A DNA stretch of 64,000 nucleotides, taken from Membranipora membranacea (Eukaryota; Bryozoa; Gymnolaemata; Cheilostomatida; Membraniporidae). The notes beneath the pieces were generated by a model. The model saw nothing but the letters and a program-made list of their open reading frames with translations. It made no database searches and was not told the origin of the DNA. Shown here in pieces: positions 34,420-46,120 of this stretch. Each line of letters starts with the position of its first letter. Positions within the stretch are counted from its first letter, which is position 1. Where the stretch lies: NCBI GenBank assembly GCA_914767715.1, contig OU612071.1:1488001-1552000 (forward strand), given 5' to 3'. A program made the translations under genes and the position numbers.

Positions 34420-35770
34420 TGCTGATGTAAGGCCATGTAATCTTCAAAACCTAAACATATGTACAAGCGTGACCATTTTCCTTCTTGTAAGAGGCGTATA
34501 TTTAGATATTTGAAATGCACATTACAAAATTTCATCAGTATGCTGAATGATAACAACTGAGATCAGTTTGACTAATCTTGATCTCATTCCTTTTTCTTTG
34601 TTATTGAAGTGAATATGGCATTCCTTTCATTCAGCCAACAGATTTACTCTCAATTATGATTGCATTGTGTTGACCTGTGGTTCCATTCACTTGAGATATT
34701 GTGTGATTGAAGAATGTGTGTGGTGTCATTTTTTTATAATTAGGTGCCTCTGTGTCACTCTGAACTTTGTACTGAGTCACATTGAGCTTTTTTGCCTTGA
34801 ATATTATTAACATTGGAGAAAAAAAATCTTTAAAAAGCTAAAAGGAAAAATAATTACTATTGCTGATGAGAAAAACTGAAGGATAGATATCCAAGGCAAA
34901 AAGTTCACCTATGATTGGCAGTACATGAGAAAGAAAATAATTTCTTTACATAATGACACTTTGAATTTGCAAAGGAGAAGTCCCTTAGATAGTCAGATAT
35001 TTCCCAGCACTACCATCTGTTATGCAGTTGAAGGAATTGAGATACTTATGTGAGGTGATTTTAGATGGAAAATTTAATCTAAAATCCCATGTCTAGAAGG
35101 ACAAATCTAAACTGTAAATATATACAGCATACCGATTCTTAAGTGTATATACCACTGCACAACACACAGGACATCAGCTAGAAGTACTGTATATGAATGA
35201 TGTACTGAGGCCTCCCCTACCATTTTAATAACCCGTGTATTGATTACCATATAGCCCTCAGTGAATTACATCATTTTCATCATCAGTATGCTCGGTTTTT
35301 TATTATTTCTGTGTGGTTGTTAATTGTAAAGTATAAAGTATGTTTGTCGCTAGTTTTGGTAATTACAGAGGCATATAAAGGAAATCGCTACTGCTTATGG
35401 TAGACAATATAATATGACATCACAGGATGTGATGTCATATTAGCAGACCAATCAGTGTCATCATAATAGGTATGGCATAAATAACACAAAGGGATCCGCT
35501 AGAGATGACAATTAGAGTTAAGAAACAGCAAGAAATATTATTGATGTGATTTAGTGAAACGCTCATTGTGATTTGTGATATCTGTAAATATGATGTAGTA
35601 CACGTTTTTTTTTTTCTATGTAAAAAAATCCAAGCATTAAATTACAACTCTGTTCTGTATTTTAAAAGCATCGCTACTATCTTTATTAAGTCTGTGAAAC
35701 CATTAAAAAATCTCTTCAGGAAATAGAAGTCTACTGAGTCAAATATCAGAAAAAACATTACAGATTGAAA
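34420..35770. repeat. Array flank block
   Basis: It matches 4.76-6.0 kb and the start of the 7.3-kb block (15.84-16.6 kb), including an uninterrupted LINE target site at about 35455-35475. No gene is supported. Confidence 0.55.
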
Positions 35771-35775
35771 CGTTT

Positions 35776-36600
35776 TTAACTTAATATGATAATACATAAT
35801 AAAACAATAAATTGATCTGTCATTTTCTTCATGACCTCATTTAAATGTTCAGATACTGAGAGCTTGGTGGCTTTCTTAATTGTCTCAATGACTTTAAAGG
35901 GTTCCCCCTCTAACCAAATAGGAGGGAATAGGTAGTATGCATTGTCATTTTTACAAAGATAATCTTTGAACTGTGCACTAAACCACATAAACTTTATTTC
36001 CTGCAACGTGACTTACTCTGGAGAAGAAAAAACTGTTCAGCAAAACTGGAACAATGCTAATGCCAATGCTAACAAAATCATATTATTATTTAAAAAATTC
36101 CCTTAGATACGCTACTTTTTCAACCTGAAAAACCTGTTTGAGATAAATTGCAAAGAACAATGTGTTTCTCTCCATCTCAGATGTAGCGAATATTCGGTGC
36201 TGGGCCAAATTTCCAGAGAAGGAAAAAGATTAATATCAATTTTCCTCGTCCAGGGTTAGTAAAATTGCAATTTGGTGGTTAAAAAAATCCCCCCCCCCCA
36301 CAAGTACATAGTAGCATAGTATGATGACATGGCATGGTTATAGCTTACACAAAACTAATTTTGAATGGCTCCGATGATTTTTTTTACTCTACTTCAGTTT
36401 TGATTCTGATGATCACTTGTTCCATTTTGTGAAGCTCACCTTTTCACTACTCATCTCGAAGGGTAAGTGCTTTAGTGCATTGGTGACTTGTTAGAGATTA
36501 CATAAAGCAAGAATCTCAACAGTAAAGAGTTTGCAAAACCCGATAAATTGATGCAGTTCGTCTTCTGTACTCAGTCACGAAATTTTAAGAATAAATAAAA
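35776..36600 (-). other. Conserved blocks C and D, downstream of copy 7
   Basis: Block D (35776-36006) has no internal stop here. It reads LQEIKFMWFSAQFKDYLCKN and then EGEPFKVIETIKKATKLSVS, following tcttctccag. In other copies the TGG and CAG codons are TGA and TAG. Block C is cut at its 5' side, and block B is reduced to a few bases at about 36555-36590 by a deletion. Confidence 0.45.
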
Positions 36601-36733
36601 AGCAATGACATTATTTTTACAGTAATTTAATACCACCCTATTTACCAGGGCTTTATTGTTCATAAGATAAAACCACAAAGTGTTTTGCATTCAAAAGCTG
36701 TTGAGAATAGTTGATACATGCTGCATTTCTTCA

Positions 36734-37085
36734 TTATTTAGCACTAATCTTTTCTATAATTTGTTAAACACCAGGTCTGACACACTCTGTGACCTGTCAC
36801 GGTGAGTTGAGAAAATTTTCTTACCTCTGCGAAAGGCTCACGCCGTTCAGCCATTTCTTTCAGGATAGAAATTATCACAGAAGTTGACTGCTTGTCCCCT
36901 GCTGGTTCCTTTATGTAATCATTCAAAGTATTCATTTCATCCCCTAAATAAAGAATAATTTGACAGTATGTATAGTGCAGGTGATAAACGATCAGTTAAA
37001 GTTGAATCAAGAATTTAGTGATTCTAAGTATATTACACGCAACTCAAACATCACATGTCAAACTTACGTCGTCAAATTTGCCCAT
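36734..37085 (-). pseudogene. 65-residue protein gene, broken copy 7
   Basis: Exons are at about 37068-37085, 36825-36943 and 36734-36793. Exon 1 is 18 nt rather than 19, a frame loss. In exon 3, CAA has become TAA after RPGV. The acceptor before exon 2 is kept (tatttag), and the second intron is again 31 nt (36794-36824). The TATA word is TTTAAAAT. Confidence 0.65.
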
Positions 37086-37439
37086 GTTGTATTTCTCTGC
37101 TTGTACTGCTCAGTGGTCAGATGAACTAAAAATGAAGTGTCATTATTCTCTTCTCTCATTTTAAAGTTTGATCCAATATGTGTCATTCAGGACATACAAC
37201 AGTTTTTTTCCCAGCAGTCTAAATATATGTATTTTTTCTGTGAATCTACAATCATCTTGTGAATCCTTCCCATGCAGCTGCAAGAATAATAACGTGAAAA
37301 GAAGAAAGGCTAAGTGTCAATGTAAAATAATGGACTAGTATTAAATATCGATACAAGTAATGATGCTTTGATAGTAGTTGTGAAATGACCAGCAAGAAGA
37401 AAAAAGGGAATCATGAATGAGTTGAATGATTCAGAATAT

Positions 37440-38108
37440 CTTTACGATTATTATACCATGAGCCTTTTTTGGAGGCAAGTATATTCTTTCATAAAATTAT
37501 TGTGGTGATAGGTAGCACAAAATAATGAATAAGCAAAAACACACCGATAAATGTGATAACGCAGAAAATGAGGGAATTCGGTTGGGTTAGATGTGATATG
37601 TTAATCAATGAACAGAGCCTTACTACAATGGTAGAGAAGCCTTCCAACAGAATTTTAGACATTATTTTCAGCTGAAATCCTTTATGTTGTGCAGTGGTAT
37701 ATGTACTTTAGTTCGTGTTACATAGAGGTAGGTTTTTTATTTAATCATCTTTATATGGGATTTAAGATTCAATTTTAATCTAAAATCAAATCACATGAGT
37801 ATCTTAATTTCTCAGACTGTATGACAGATGGTAGTGCCGAGTATTACCTGTCATATCTAAGGGGCTATTCATTTGCAAATGAAACAAGTCATCATGTAAA
37901 AAAATATATTCATTGTAATCTACTGCCAATCATAGGTTTTTTCCTCAGATATCATTCCTTTAGTTTTACTCATCAGTATCAAGACAAAAGTTTTTCTTTT
38001 TGCTAGTTTACAGACTTTTTCTTCTCCAATGTTAGCAATATTCCAGAAAAGAAGCTTTACGTGATTCAGTGCAATGTTTAGTGTGACACATTATGATAAT
38101 TTGAAAAA
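37440..38108. repeat. Array flank block
   Basis: It matches 14.94-15.59 and 32.10-32.75 kb. No gene is supported. Confidence 0.55.
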
Positions 38109-39345
38109 GTGGTGCCGCACACATACCCCAATCGCACAATATCTCAAAGATCAATATTAGAGGAGATTGACACCCTTTGTTTCAAATATCTTGATATCCA
38201 TACTAACAAGAAGACAAGTGGCTGTGGTTGTATATATGTTAAGTATTTAAAGATTATTTGGCCTCACATCAGCGGCCTTGTAACTGATAGGTTTAATAGG
38301 CCATTTATAGAGATAAAGGTTGTATCTCCTTAACAGTGAAACACCGCTAGAGTCAGCGGTTTTCATAAGGGCGGAGATATTAAAATTCCTACAATTCATT
38401 GCCCTATACCAATTCTACATCCTATGCTATCTCAGATTGCTAAGAAAAATTCCCACATTCAAAAGTATCTCACAACAAACAAACTTCTTCACAAATCACA
38501 ATGTGGATTTAGAGGAGGATATCCCTGACTATATTTATAACTGCTTGACAGCAAGGTCATAAATGGTCATCGTGTTGCTACGATGTTCTTCGGTATAAAA
38601 TTTTTTTTTGTCTGTGTAGACCATGAAATGCATCTGAAAAAAGTTATCATGTAAAATCTAACGAGAAAACTGCACTCTCTCATAATATATTTCATAACAT
38701 ATGGAAACCGTATTGACCCAAACAAAGGTGCAGGAAACTCCATAATATTTTCTGATAGGCCTTAGTGTCCCTTAAGGCTCAAGTCTGGCACCAAGTTTAT
38801 TCCTCATATTACTCAATGATATTTGTCAAGCACAACGACGATTCCAACGACCTTGTCTACATTGATGATAAAGTTTTCTGTCGAAATAAGATACACTTAA
38901 TTATTTATGAAATCTTCACTTGATAAAAAATTGGTGTAAGAAAAATGGAATGATTTTTAATGTAAAAAGTCTCACTATATGTTTATACCGTCTTATCTCT
39001 GTCACATAGTCACATCTCTAGAATTGAATCTAAAATTAATAACAATAGACAAGATGAGAAGACCAAACTCCTAACATGGAATGATCATGTAGACCGATTC
39101 AAGAGTTATTTATGAAATACTGATCTTCACTTGATAAAAATATGGTGTAAGAAAAATGGAATGATTTTTAATGTAAAAAGTCTCACTATATGTTTATACC
39201 GTCTTATCTCTGTCACATAGTCACATCTCTAGAATTGAATCTAAAATTAACAACAATAAACAAGATGTGAAGCCCAAACTACTCAATTTTACTTTGAATG
39301 ACTCCCTAACATGGGATGATCATGTAGACCGATCAAAGAAGTGCT
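38109..39345 (+). pseudogene. Degenerate non-LTR retrotransposon, most complete array copy
   Basis: Reading across frames gives the successive parts of one RT. They are DIHTNKKTSGCG and IWPHISGLVTDRFNRPF (38200-38310); FHKGGDIKIP, SQIAKKN and LLHKSQCGFRGGY (to about 38525); then VP-stop-GSSLAPSLFLILLND (about 38765-38825, the GVPQGS motif with CAA changed to TAA); YIDDKVF in place of YADD (about 38855-38880); WCKKNGMIFNVKKSHYMF; and SDSLTWDDHVD (about 39300-39335). Many stops and frameshifts make it inactive. It is a different, older family from the open LINE at 23605. Confidence 0.8.
38905..39345. repeat. Direct duplication of about 200 bp inside the dead LINE
   Basis: Tggtgtaagaaaaatggaatg and the following 150 bp up to catgtagaccgat occur twice (about 38930-39100 and 39147-39335). 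The first copy has lost about 30 bp before catggaatgatcatg. Confidence 0.8.
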
Positions 39346-39835
39346 AGTCAGGAGATCATCCTGCAATTTTTATTTCAAGTATCTTTTTTGTCATATGAGA
39401 TATCACCGCAATATATTATTCTTGAAAGAATATACTTGCTCTAAAAGAAGGCACATGGTTTAGTAGCAATAATGTCATCCATATTCAGTATCATTCAACT
39501 ATTTCATTTTCCTCTTTCTACTGGTCAGTTCACAACTACCATCGAAGCACTATTAATTGTATAATTTTTTTTTATTTCTAGTGAATTGTTTTTCTTTCTC
39601 TCTCCACTTTTCTTATTTTCTAAGTTATTTTTCCTGTACCTGTATGAAAACAATATTCATAAAATGATTGTAGATTCACACAAAAAAAAGGATTATTGAG
39701 AGCGCTGAGAAAAAAACTGTTACAATATGTATTGATGATACATACTGGATCAAACTATAAAATAAGAGGAGAAAAGTCTTACACCCCATTCCAAATTCAT
39801 CTGACCACTGAGCAGCTAAATAAGAGAAATATAAC

Positions 39836-40140
39836 ATAGGCCATCTTGGAAAACGGAAGTTTGACATCTGATGTTTGATTTGCATGCAATATACTTACAA
39901 TCACTAATTTCTTGAGTCAGTTTTAACTGATTGTTTATCACCTGCACTACACTTACTGTCGACATTGTTTCTTATTCAGAGCGTGACATGAAGACTTTGA
40001 ATGATGATTCGGTAGAGGAAGCAGCATGGTACAAGCAGACAACTTCTGTGATAGTTTCTATCCTGACAGAAATGGCTGAACGGCGCGGGCCTTTCTCAGA
40101 GGTAATAAAATTTTATCAACTCATTGTTACAAGTCAATGA
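39836..40140 (+). pseudogene. 65-residue protein gene, broken copy 8
   Basis: The start is ATA (39836-39838) and the first donor is GGAAGT instead of GTAAGT. Exon 2 (39980-40101) reads RDMKTLNDDSVEEAAWYKQT through AERRGPFSE and ends on GTAATA. Exon 3 is lost. Copies 6 and 8 are direct repeats of about 1.35 kb (32.95-34.33 and 39.36-40.69 kb). Confidence 0.65.
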
Positions 40141-40453
40141 GTGAATGTTAATGAGTGAGTTTATGACAGAATGCAGCATGTAACTTTTACTAAATTTCAT
40201 TAAGGCAAAGTGTCATATTATAGTTTCAATTCATTATTGTGGGAAACTTTGAAAATTACCATAGAATCGCCCACTGCAAAAATGTCGTTCAAATGCATAT
40301 ATTAAAGATTGTTTGTTTGAAAAAAATTGCTTGAAGCTTAACAGCTTGGAATGCAAAATACTTTGCGGTTCTATTTGATCAACGATAATGGCCGGGTAAA
40401 TAGGGTGGTATTAGTTTACTGTATAAATAATGTTGCTGTATTATATATTTTTG

Positions 40454-40910
40454 ATAGAGTTTTGTCACTGAATCAAGAAGAAAAGCTACATGTTGTGGCA
40501 CTGCCTACCTTGATTCAAAATGGACTGCTTGAAGACCATGGTAACGATAGCATGCACCATCTGGATAAATACCAACACTGCATAACTATATGCTGTTCTT
40601 TTCCATTTAATATTATTTATATGCTTTCTTGATGATTTCTACACTGATCTATTTTACAAAGCATATAAAAATATAAATTTGTCTGATGATACATGTCGAT
40701 CGAGTATAGAGAAATACCTCAAACAAATCATTTTCTGCCATTAACTAGTGATGGTCCAACATCATTTTCTCAGGGTTTGCAAAATCTTTACTGTTGAGGT
40801 TGTTGCTTTATGTAGTCTCTATCAAGTCACCAATGCACTAAAGCACTTTCCCTTCGAGATGAGAAGTGAAAAGGTTAGCTTCACAAAATTGAACAAATGA
40901 TCTTCAGAAT
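40454..40910 (+). other. Conserved blocks B and C, downstream of copy 8
   Basis: Block B after tttttgatag reads LSLNQEEKLHVVALPTLIQ, then GLLEDHGNDSMHHLDK (to about 40570). Block C at about 40752-40900 reads MVQHHFLRVCKIFTVEVVAL, then ALKHFPFEMRSEK, followed by gttagc. The same order and orientation relative to the gene are kept as on the minus strand. Confidence 0.45.
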
Positions 40911-42299
40911 CATTACTGAAATAGAGTAAAGAAATTCATTGGAGCCAATCAAAAGTAGTCTTGTGCAAGCTATCACCGTGTCATACTTGTGGGGGAGGGG
41001 TTTTTTTACCTCCAAATTGCAATCACTAACCCTGGAGGAAGAAAATTGCTATTCATCTTTTTCCTACTCTAGTAATTTGACCTAGCACCAAACTTTTGCT
41101 ACATATGAGATGGATAAAAATACATTGTTCTGCGCAATTTAATCCAAACAAGAGGCTTTTTAGGTTGAAAAAGTAACATATCTTAGCGAAATTTTTAAAA
41201 AATAATATGATTTTGATAATAATATTATTTAAATATCAGACATAAGAACCACCTACTGATTTCAATGATTGCAATGAGCAGTGTTCAAGTGTTTATATCA
41301 GTGCAGACTGTTTAATCTGAAATTGGAGTCTTCTTGTCATAGTTCAGTGCAAATCGAAAGAGGGAGTGAACCTTTATATGAATCACAATCCGGTAATCCA
41401 CAAAAAACTCAATTATTGACTAAGATTCAAAACTAAACCAATTATTATGAGTGAGTTTTACAATCGATCACTAGCTGGCTCATCAGGTTCATCTGTTACA
41501 AATGATTATCGTAACTATTTTCACCAATGATGGGCCTGTTGAACCACTGCTCGAAGGAAAATAAATTACAAATCAGGAACAAGCTGGAAAAGCCGAGCTA
41601 TTGCATTGGTGAGTTAAAGAATACTATGGAAAATATTTTCAAATGTGTAAAGAATTGAAATTCGAAAAATAATATGATATAAAATCTAAAGCATAATGTA
41701 TTTATAGCCTTCGATGGTGTCCATGTTGGCAATGGAAATGTGCAGTAAAAATGGGGGAAATTTCGATTGGTGCTCTTTCCAGGCCTGTAAAAAAGTGAGC
41801 AATGCGTAGGATTTGACAGGAGTGATATATATCAAAATACAGGTTTTGAGCTACATTTTGAGTGGTTATTCATGGTAAGTATCATCTTTTGAAGCAGGCT
41901 TTTGAAGCTAGCAAGACAGCATGAATAATATATAAAACAAGGGGGAAATAAATAGAGGTGTTGTACCTAATAGTAGCACTGCAGGGAATGCAGATAATCA
42001 ACCAAAACAATAAGAAATACTGAAACATCACCACTAGTAGGCAATGCAATGAAATGTATGATTAGCTGATGGCACAGGTAGAAGCCACAGGTAGGTGCTG
42101 GTGGTACTTGAATTGTGGGGGGGGGGGGGATGCTGTGGGGGTATTGGGATGCCTTTCTAGTATATAGTCTGGAGGATTATAAATTTTTGGCTGTAGCACA
42201 ACCATAATGGGAGTTACTATAAGCAGAGATTGATAGGGTATATATGGAGATATATGCTCCCATACCACACAGTTTTACTTGGCATGTATGATTCTCACC

Positions 42300-43110
42300 T
42301 GTTTGATATCAAAACTAAACATGGGTCCCCCAGGCTTTGGACTGCTGTCAAGAACATCCAATCTTGAGCCTTGTTTCTGAAACTATGAGCCAAAATATTG
42401 CAACGTTATTTATAGCCCTAATTTTGACCCGTTGGTCCCAAATTGTGACCCCAAAGCTGTAATCTTGAATTCAACACCTCCGAATTTGAGTCCTTAACCC
42501 CAGAATTGTCTCCTAAACCCCATATTGTGGGCGTTAACCCCAAAATCATGACCCAAAAACCCCAAATGTCGAGTACAAAACCCAAAAATGTCGATTCGCA
42601 AACCCCAAAAGTTGATCCACGAACCCCACAATGTGACCCTCAAACCCCAATTTTTTTACTTTCAAACCCCATAATTTGAGTCCTAAACCCCAAAATTGTC
42701 GCCAAAACTCCAAAATTGTCTCTAAAACCCTATATTGTGAGCCTTAAATCCCCAATCATCACCCTCAAATGTTGAGTCTCAAACCCCAAAGTGTCAGTCT
42801 CAAACCCCACAATTTGAAACCTCAAACCCCTTATTTTGACCCTTTAGTCCCAAATTCTGACCCCCAGATCCGAAATTATGATACCCAAACCCCAAAATGA
42901 TCTCCTAAAGCCAACAATGTGAGCCTTTAACCCCAAATCCTGACCAAATTACAACCCCCACCCCCAAACCCCGGAATTTTAAATATCAAACCTCAAAATT
43001 TTAATCCCAAATGTTGATCCACAAACCCCAAAATGTGACCCTCAAACCCCAATTTTTGACTGTCAAATCCTACATTGCATGCCCCCAGGCACCAATATAT
43101 GAACTCTAAA
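42300..43110. repeat. C-rich degenerate minisatellite (about 22-bp unit)
   Basis: The words aaccccaaaat, gtgaccctc or ttgagtcct, then aaaccccaaa recur about every 20-24 bases for 800 bp with heavy divergence, for example near 42600, 42660, 42785 and 43025. The strand is strongly biased to C and A. Related arrays lie at 51465-51715 and 52075-52320. A poly-G run sits nearby at 42118-42129. No coding function is apparent. Confidence 0.8.
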
Positions 43111-43950
43111 CCCTAAACCAACTCCAGAATGCAGCTGATCAAGCATCACTATGGTGCGAGAAGAATAGAATGCTACTGAATGCCGCTAAATCCCAGTCGA
43201 TAATCTTCACGCTGCAGAAAACAATCAACATCAACCCATACAGCATTAACGACTCAGCAGTCAGTAATAGTGACAATGTGAAACTGTTGGGTGTGACATT
43301 CGATCGTCATCTGAAGTTTTCTGCGCATGTCTTAACGATTATCGAAAACTGCCTACCAAAATTTCACGCGATGTGCCAACTGCGGAAAGCAGGGGTCAGT
43401 AATCGCCACATAACCTTCTTCTACCAGACCCGCATACTGCCTCATATAACATACGCTGCACAATGCTGGTTTCCACAACTAGGGAAAGGTGATGCAGAGA
43501 GACTCGAGAAATACCAACGCCACTGACTCAGGTCTATCTACCCAGACCTCGAGCACACCGAAAATCGCCTTCAAGAAACCGTGTTACCAACCATCGCCAC
43601 CAGATTAAAAACTCTGTGTGAGAAATATGTAAGGTGTTGTGAGCCAGTCCTATTCATCTACTATACAACCACTCAAACACTGGCCGGATATCTACACACA
43701 GCGGGCGCCATATTAAAGATAAATCCCGCACGGCTTTAAGATTGAAAAGCCTTCTCCAGCAGTTTTCTTAGTTATATTTGTAATTTTTTATTGTGTACCG
43801 GTAGCTGACAGACTTCATTTTTTCTATTTACAATGAGTTATTGTGCGCTCATCCAAACAATTCTTTTTTAGTACTGTAACATTGTGAGCACTGTCTTATT
43901 TACCTTACCGCATTGACAGCCAGTAAAGTGTATACAAACAAACAAACACA
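43110..43950 (+). pseudogene. LINE 3' half: end of ORF2, UTR and tail
   Basis: The frame reads ASLWCEKNRMLLNAAKSQ, VKLLGVTFDRHLKFSAHV, CLPKFHAMCQLRKAGVSN and FYQTRILPHITYAAQCW. This is the post-catalytic part of a non-LTR RT (N..K...........LGV.....L.....V). A TGA then interrupts the reading at about 43525, and coding resemblance continues (YPDLEHTENRLQE). An AT-rich tail ends in an ACAA repeat near 43937. It is inactive. The copy at 52325 retains codons through the first stop. Confidence 0.8.
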
Positions 43951-44059
43951 CAGATTATCAAGCCAGAGTTTGACAAACTTTCACATTCATTTTTATTCAG
44001 TATCAGTTATCATGTATAACCATAGTAATCATATAACAGTGCTTACCAGACCTAACATT

Positions 44060-44215
44060 ATGTGGGAATTAGCCTCTCTGGGTATATCTTATATGGATAT
44101 GTGGGAGTTAGCCTCTCTGGGTATATCTTATATAGATATGTGGGAGTTAGCCTCTCTGGGTATATCTTATATAGATATGTGGGAGTTAGCCTCTCTGGGT
44201 ATATCTTATATAGAT
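44060..44215. repeat. 39-bp tandem repeat, four units, beside RING-LC8 copy A
   Basis: Four units (44060-44098, 44099-44137, 44138-44176, 44177-44215) are almost exact. Because 39 is a multiple of three, the plus strand reads a 13-residue repeat (MWELASLGISYID), probably by chance. The array begins 26 nt past the stop codon of the minus-strand gene, so it would lie in its 3' UTR. A possible minus-strand AATAAA lies at 43992-43997, beyond the array. Confidence 0.9.
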
Positions 44216-44240
44216 ATCAGTTAGTCAGTTAGTTATATCA

Positions 44241-45608
44241 CTATTTACTCTTCCATATAATAAAATAACAATCTCCTGCTCTGAGAAATATACGATTACC
44301 ACCATAAGGAGTATAATAAGTTTGACCTTTATCATCCTCATGTCTAACATGACAGCACCACTGTCCCTCCTCCTCAGCATCAAACTTCTGTTTCACATAT
44401 TTAGCTCTCTGAAAGTAACCATCACTTCTCTGTACAGCCTCTATAGCAGTAAGTACAGCCTTCTCTCTCAGATGATCTTCTGTCATCTGTGTGTACTTCC
44501 AGCTGATCTTACAGGGTCTGAGTTTATCATCTGATCCTCCTGAGGTGAGAGCTAACTGTCCACCTGTAGAAGATGAGGGATAATATTTGCTTATCAGTAA
44601 CAAAACAAGGTCAATAATTCAGCTAAATCTAAAAACCTAAGCAAATCTCTGCAAAGTAAAAATAAGGAGCATATCCTGCTCTTTATGGCCACTATTCTGG
44701 CCGCTTAGATCTGAATAATTGCATTGGCGTGTTTCTCAATCACTATGGTTCGATGCTTAGTCCATTCCCGTTTCGAATGATGAATGCTAACAGTTTCCAT
44801 AATAAAACAACATTAAGAGAAAGCTGCCGCTGCAGGGATTTGTTTATTTTATGTCATTGTCATAGTAAGGAGGGTCAGAGGCAAAAGAAGAGCTCCCTGC
44901 TACCTAAAATCTTTTTCTAATTCGATTTTGCTGTTTAAAAAGGAGGAAGCAATTCCCCTGTATTTCAGGCTCCAGAATGAATTTAATAATATTTAAAAGT
45001 CAAACTAGATATGCAGCAAACACAAGGAAAGTATTTTATTTTCTTTCAGTGCTAGCTTGGAAGAACACGGAGGAGCTCCACATAAAATAAGATATAAATG
45101 ATTCTCCTATTAGAGTGGAGAGACAACACAAAAGTTTTCAAATATCTGATCTGAACCATTTGATGTGATTATGGTTACCTGATACCCACTGTGCAAAATC
45201 GGTTCCTATTTAGAGCTTATTCCATGCGGGATAATGATTATACAAATAGATGAAGTTATACCAACAAGGGTTAATTGATTAATGCCATAATATAAGTTAA
45301 CGTTAGAGTAACTATGACCTACCCTTATTAAGATCGATCCCAGCGATATTAGGCAGGTCCATCTTAGGCGTCAGGTTCCTTATATCACTCTTCTTTGGTA
45401 CCGTCAGCTTGAAGCTGGCCTGACACGGCTGCTTACATCCCTCAGTCCACTCGATGTGCTGACCCTCCAGACATGTGATACAGAAGTTATGTCCACATGA
45501 CAGAGAGACCACCTGACCATGTACAGCACTACACTTCCAGCATCTCATCAGATTGACTGTGGTCACTGTCACCTGAGCCATTACTGAATTTTTGTTTTAT
45601 GTTATCGG
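44241..45608 (-). CDS. RING finger - LC8 (dynein light chain)-like fusion protein, copy A
   Basis: Exon 45323-45608 (coding from ATG at 45581) joins exon 44241-44563 and gives 193 residues. The splice sites are AATAAGG/gtaggt and cttctacag/GTGG; the phases match. Residues 14-53 form a RING-type zinc site: C14, C17, C29, H31, C34, C37, C49, C53, with a last pair spaced by three residues instead of two. Residues about 110-193 follow the LC8/DYNLL fold pattern: TEDHLREKAVLTAIEAV helix, AKYVKQKFD helix, QWCCHV strand, and YFIIWKSK at the end. A RING suggests E3 ubiquitin ligase activity, and LC8 domains dimerise and bind short linear peptides. A fused protein could target such partners; that is inference. 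The leader exon acceptor is ttttgcag at 45609. Confidence 0.8.
44604..45322 (-). other. Intron of RING-LC8 copy A
   Basis: The intron is 759 nt (44564-45322). Positions 44641-44960 are very similar to 54020-54340 in copy B. No gene is seen inside; the short plus-strand frame at 44729-44920 is not kept in the other copy. Confidence 0.6.
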
Positions 45609-46057
45609 CTGCAAAAGAAAAGCCGGCACATTATCAGCATTTATATTGAAAATGAGACGTGATGTCTAACTATGACTGTACTTGTTGGAATTCTTACTGA
45701 GTATTAAACACTAGCTAACTCTGTAAGATCATAGACTATCATCAAATAAATGTTTACAAAACTCTCCTGTTCACTATACTGTGCTTCTTATTGAAAACTC
45801 TGCTCATGGCTAGTCTATCATAATGGTAGAAACAAAATTATCTAACCTGAAATATCCCCAGTTTTATAATAATATGTCTACTCCTAATACATGCTAAGTT
45901 AAAGCAATTGGCCACTAGATCAACACTACCATCACCAGATAAATACCTCAAACCTCAGATATGAGCCTGTGACAATTATCAGACTATTGCGTTAGTCAGA
46001 TGTGATACAGGCGATGTCTGGAATCTGACAAATTTAGATCATAGTATAATAACTCAC

Positions 46058-46120
46058 CTCTGTCTGATACTGTATCAGATTATAGACCCTTTTTTTTGGC
46101 TTTCTATCACACTCGCTGCA
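46058..46120 (-). other. Candidate noncoding first exon, copy A
   Basis: On the minus strand, gtatcagacagag is followed by GTGAGTT (donor at 46052-46057), about 440 nt upstream of the acceptor of the ATG exon. Related donor-ended sequences occur at 55426, 57313, 58042 and 61117. The 5' edge is not defined. Confidence 0.45.

Noticed and set aside
1-41000. CRISPR-like array of regularly spaced repeats
   Set aside because: Repeat units are kilobases long and the context is eukaryotic. There is no short repeat-spacer pattern.
42300-43110. CCCCAAAA-like words resembling ciliate telomere repeats
   Set aside because: Units are irregular, about 22 bp and strongly diverged, and lie internally beside a LINE. 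This is a minisatellite, not a telomere.
43913-44224. 103-residue plus-strand frame with four 13-residue repeats
   Set aside because: The repetition follows from a 39-bp DNA repeat. The rest of the frame is not conserved in copy B, and the region lies in the likely 3' UTR of the minus-strand gene.
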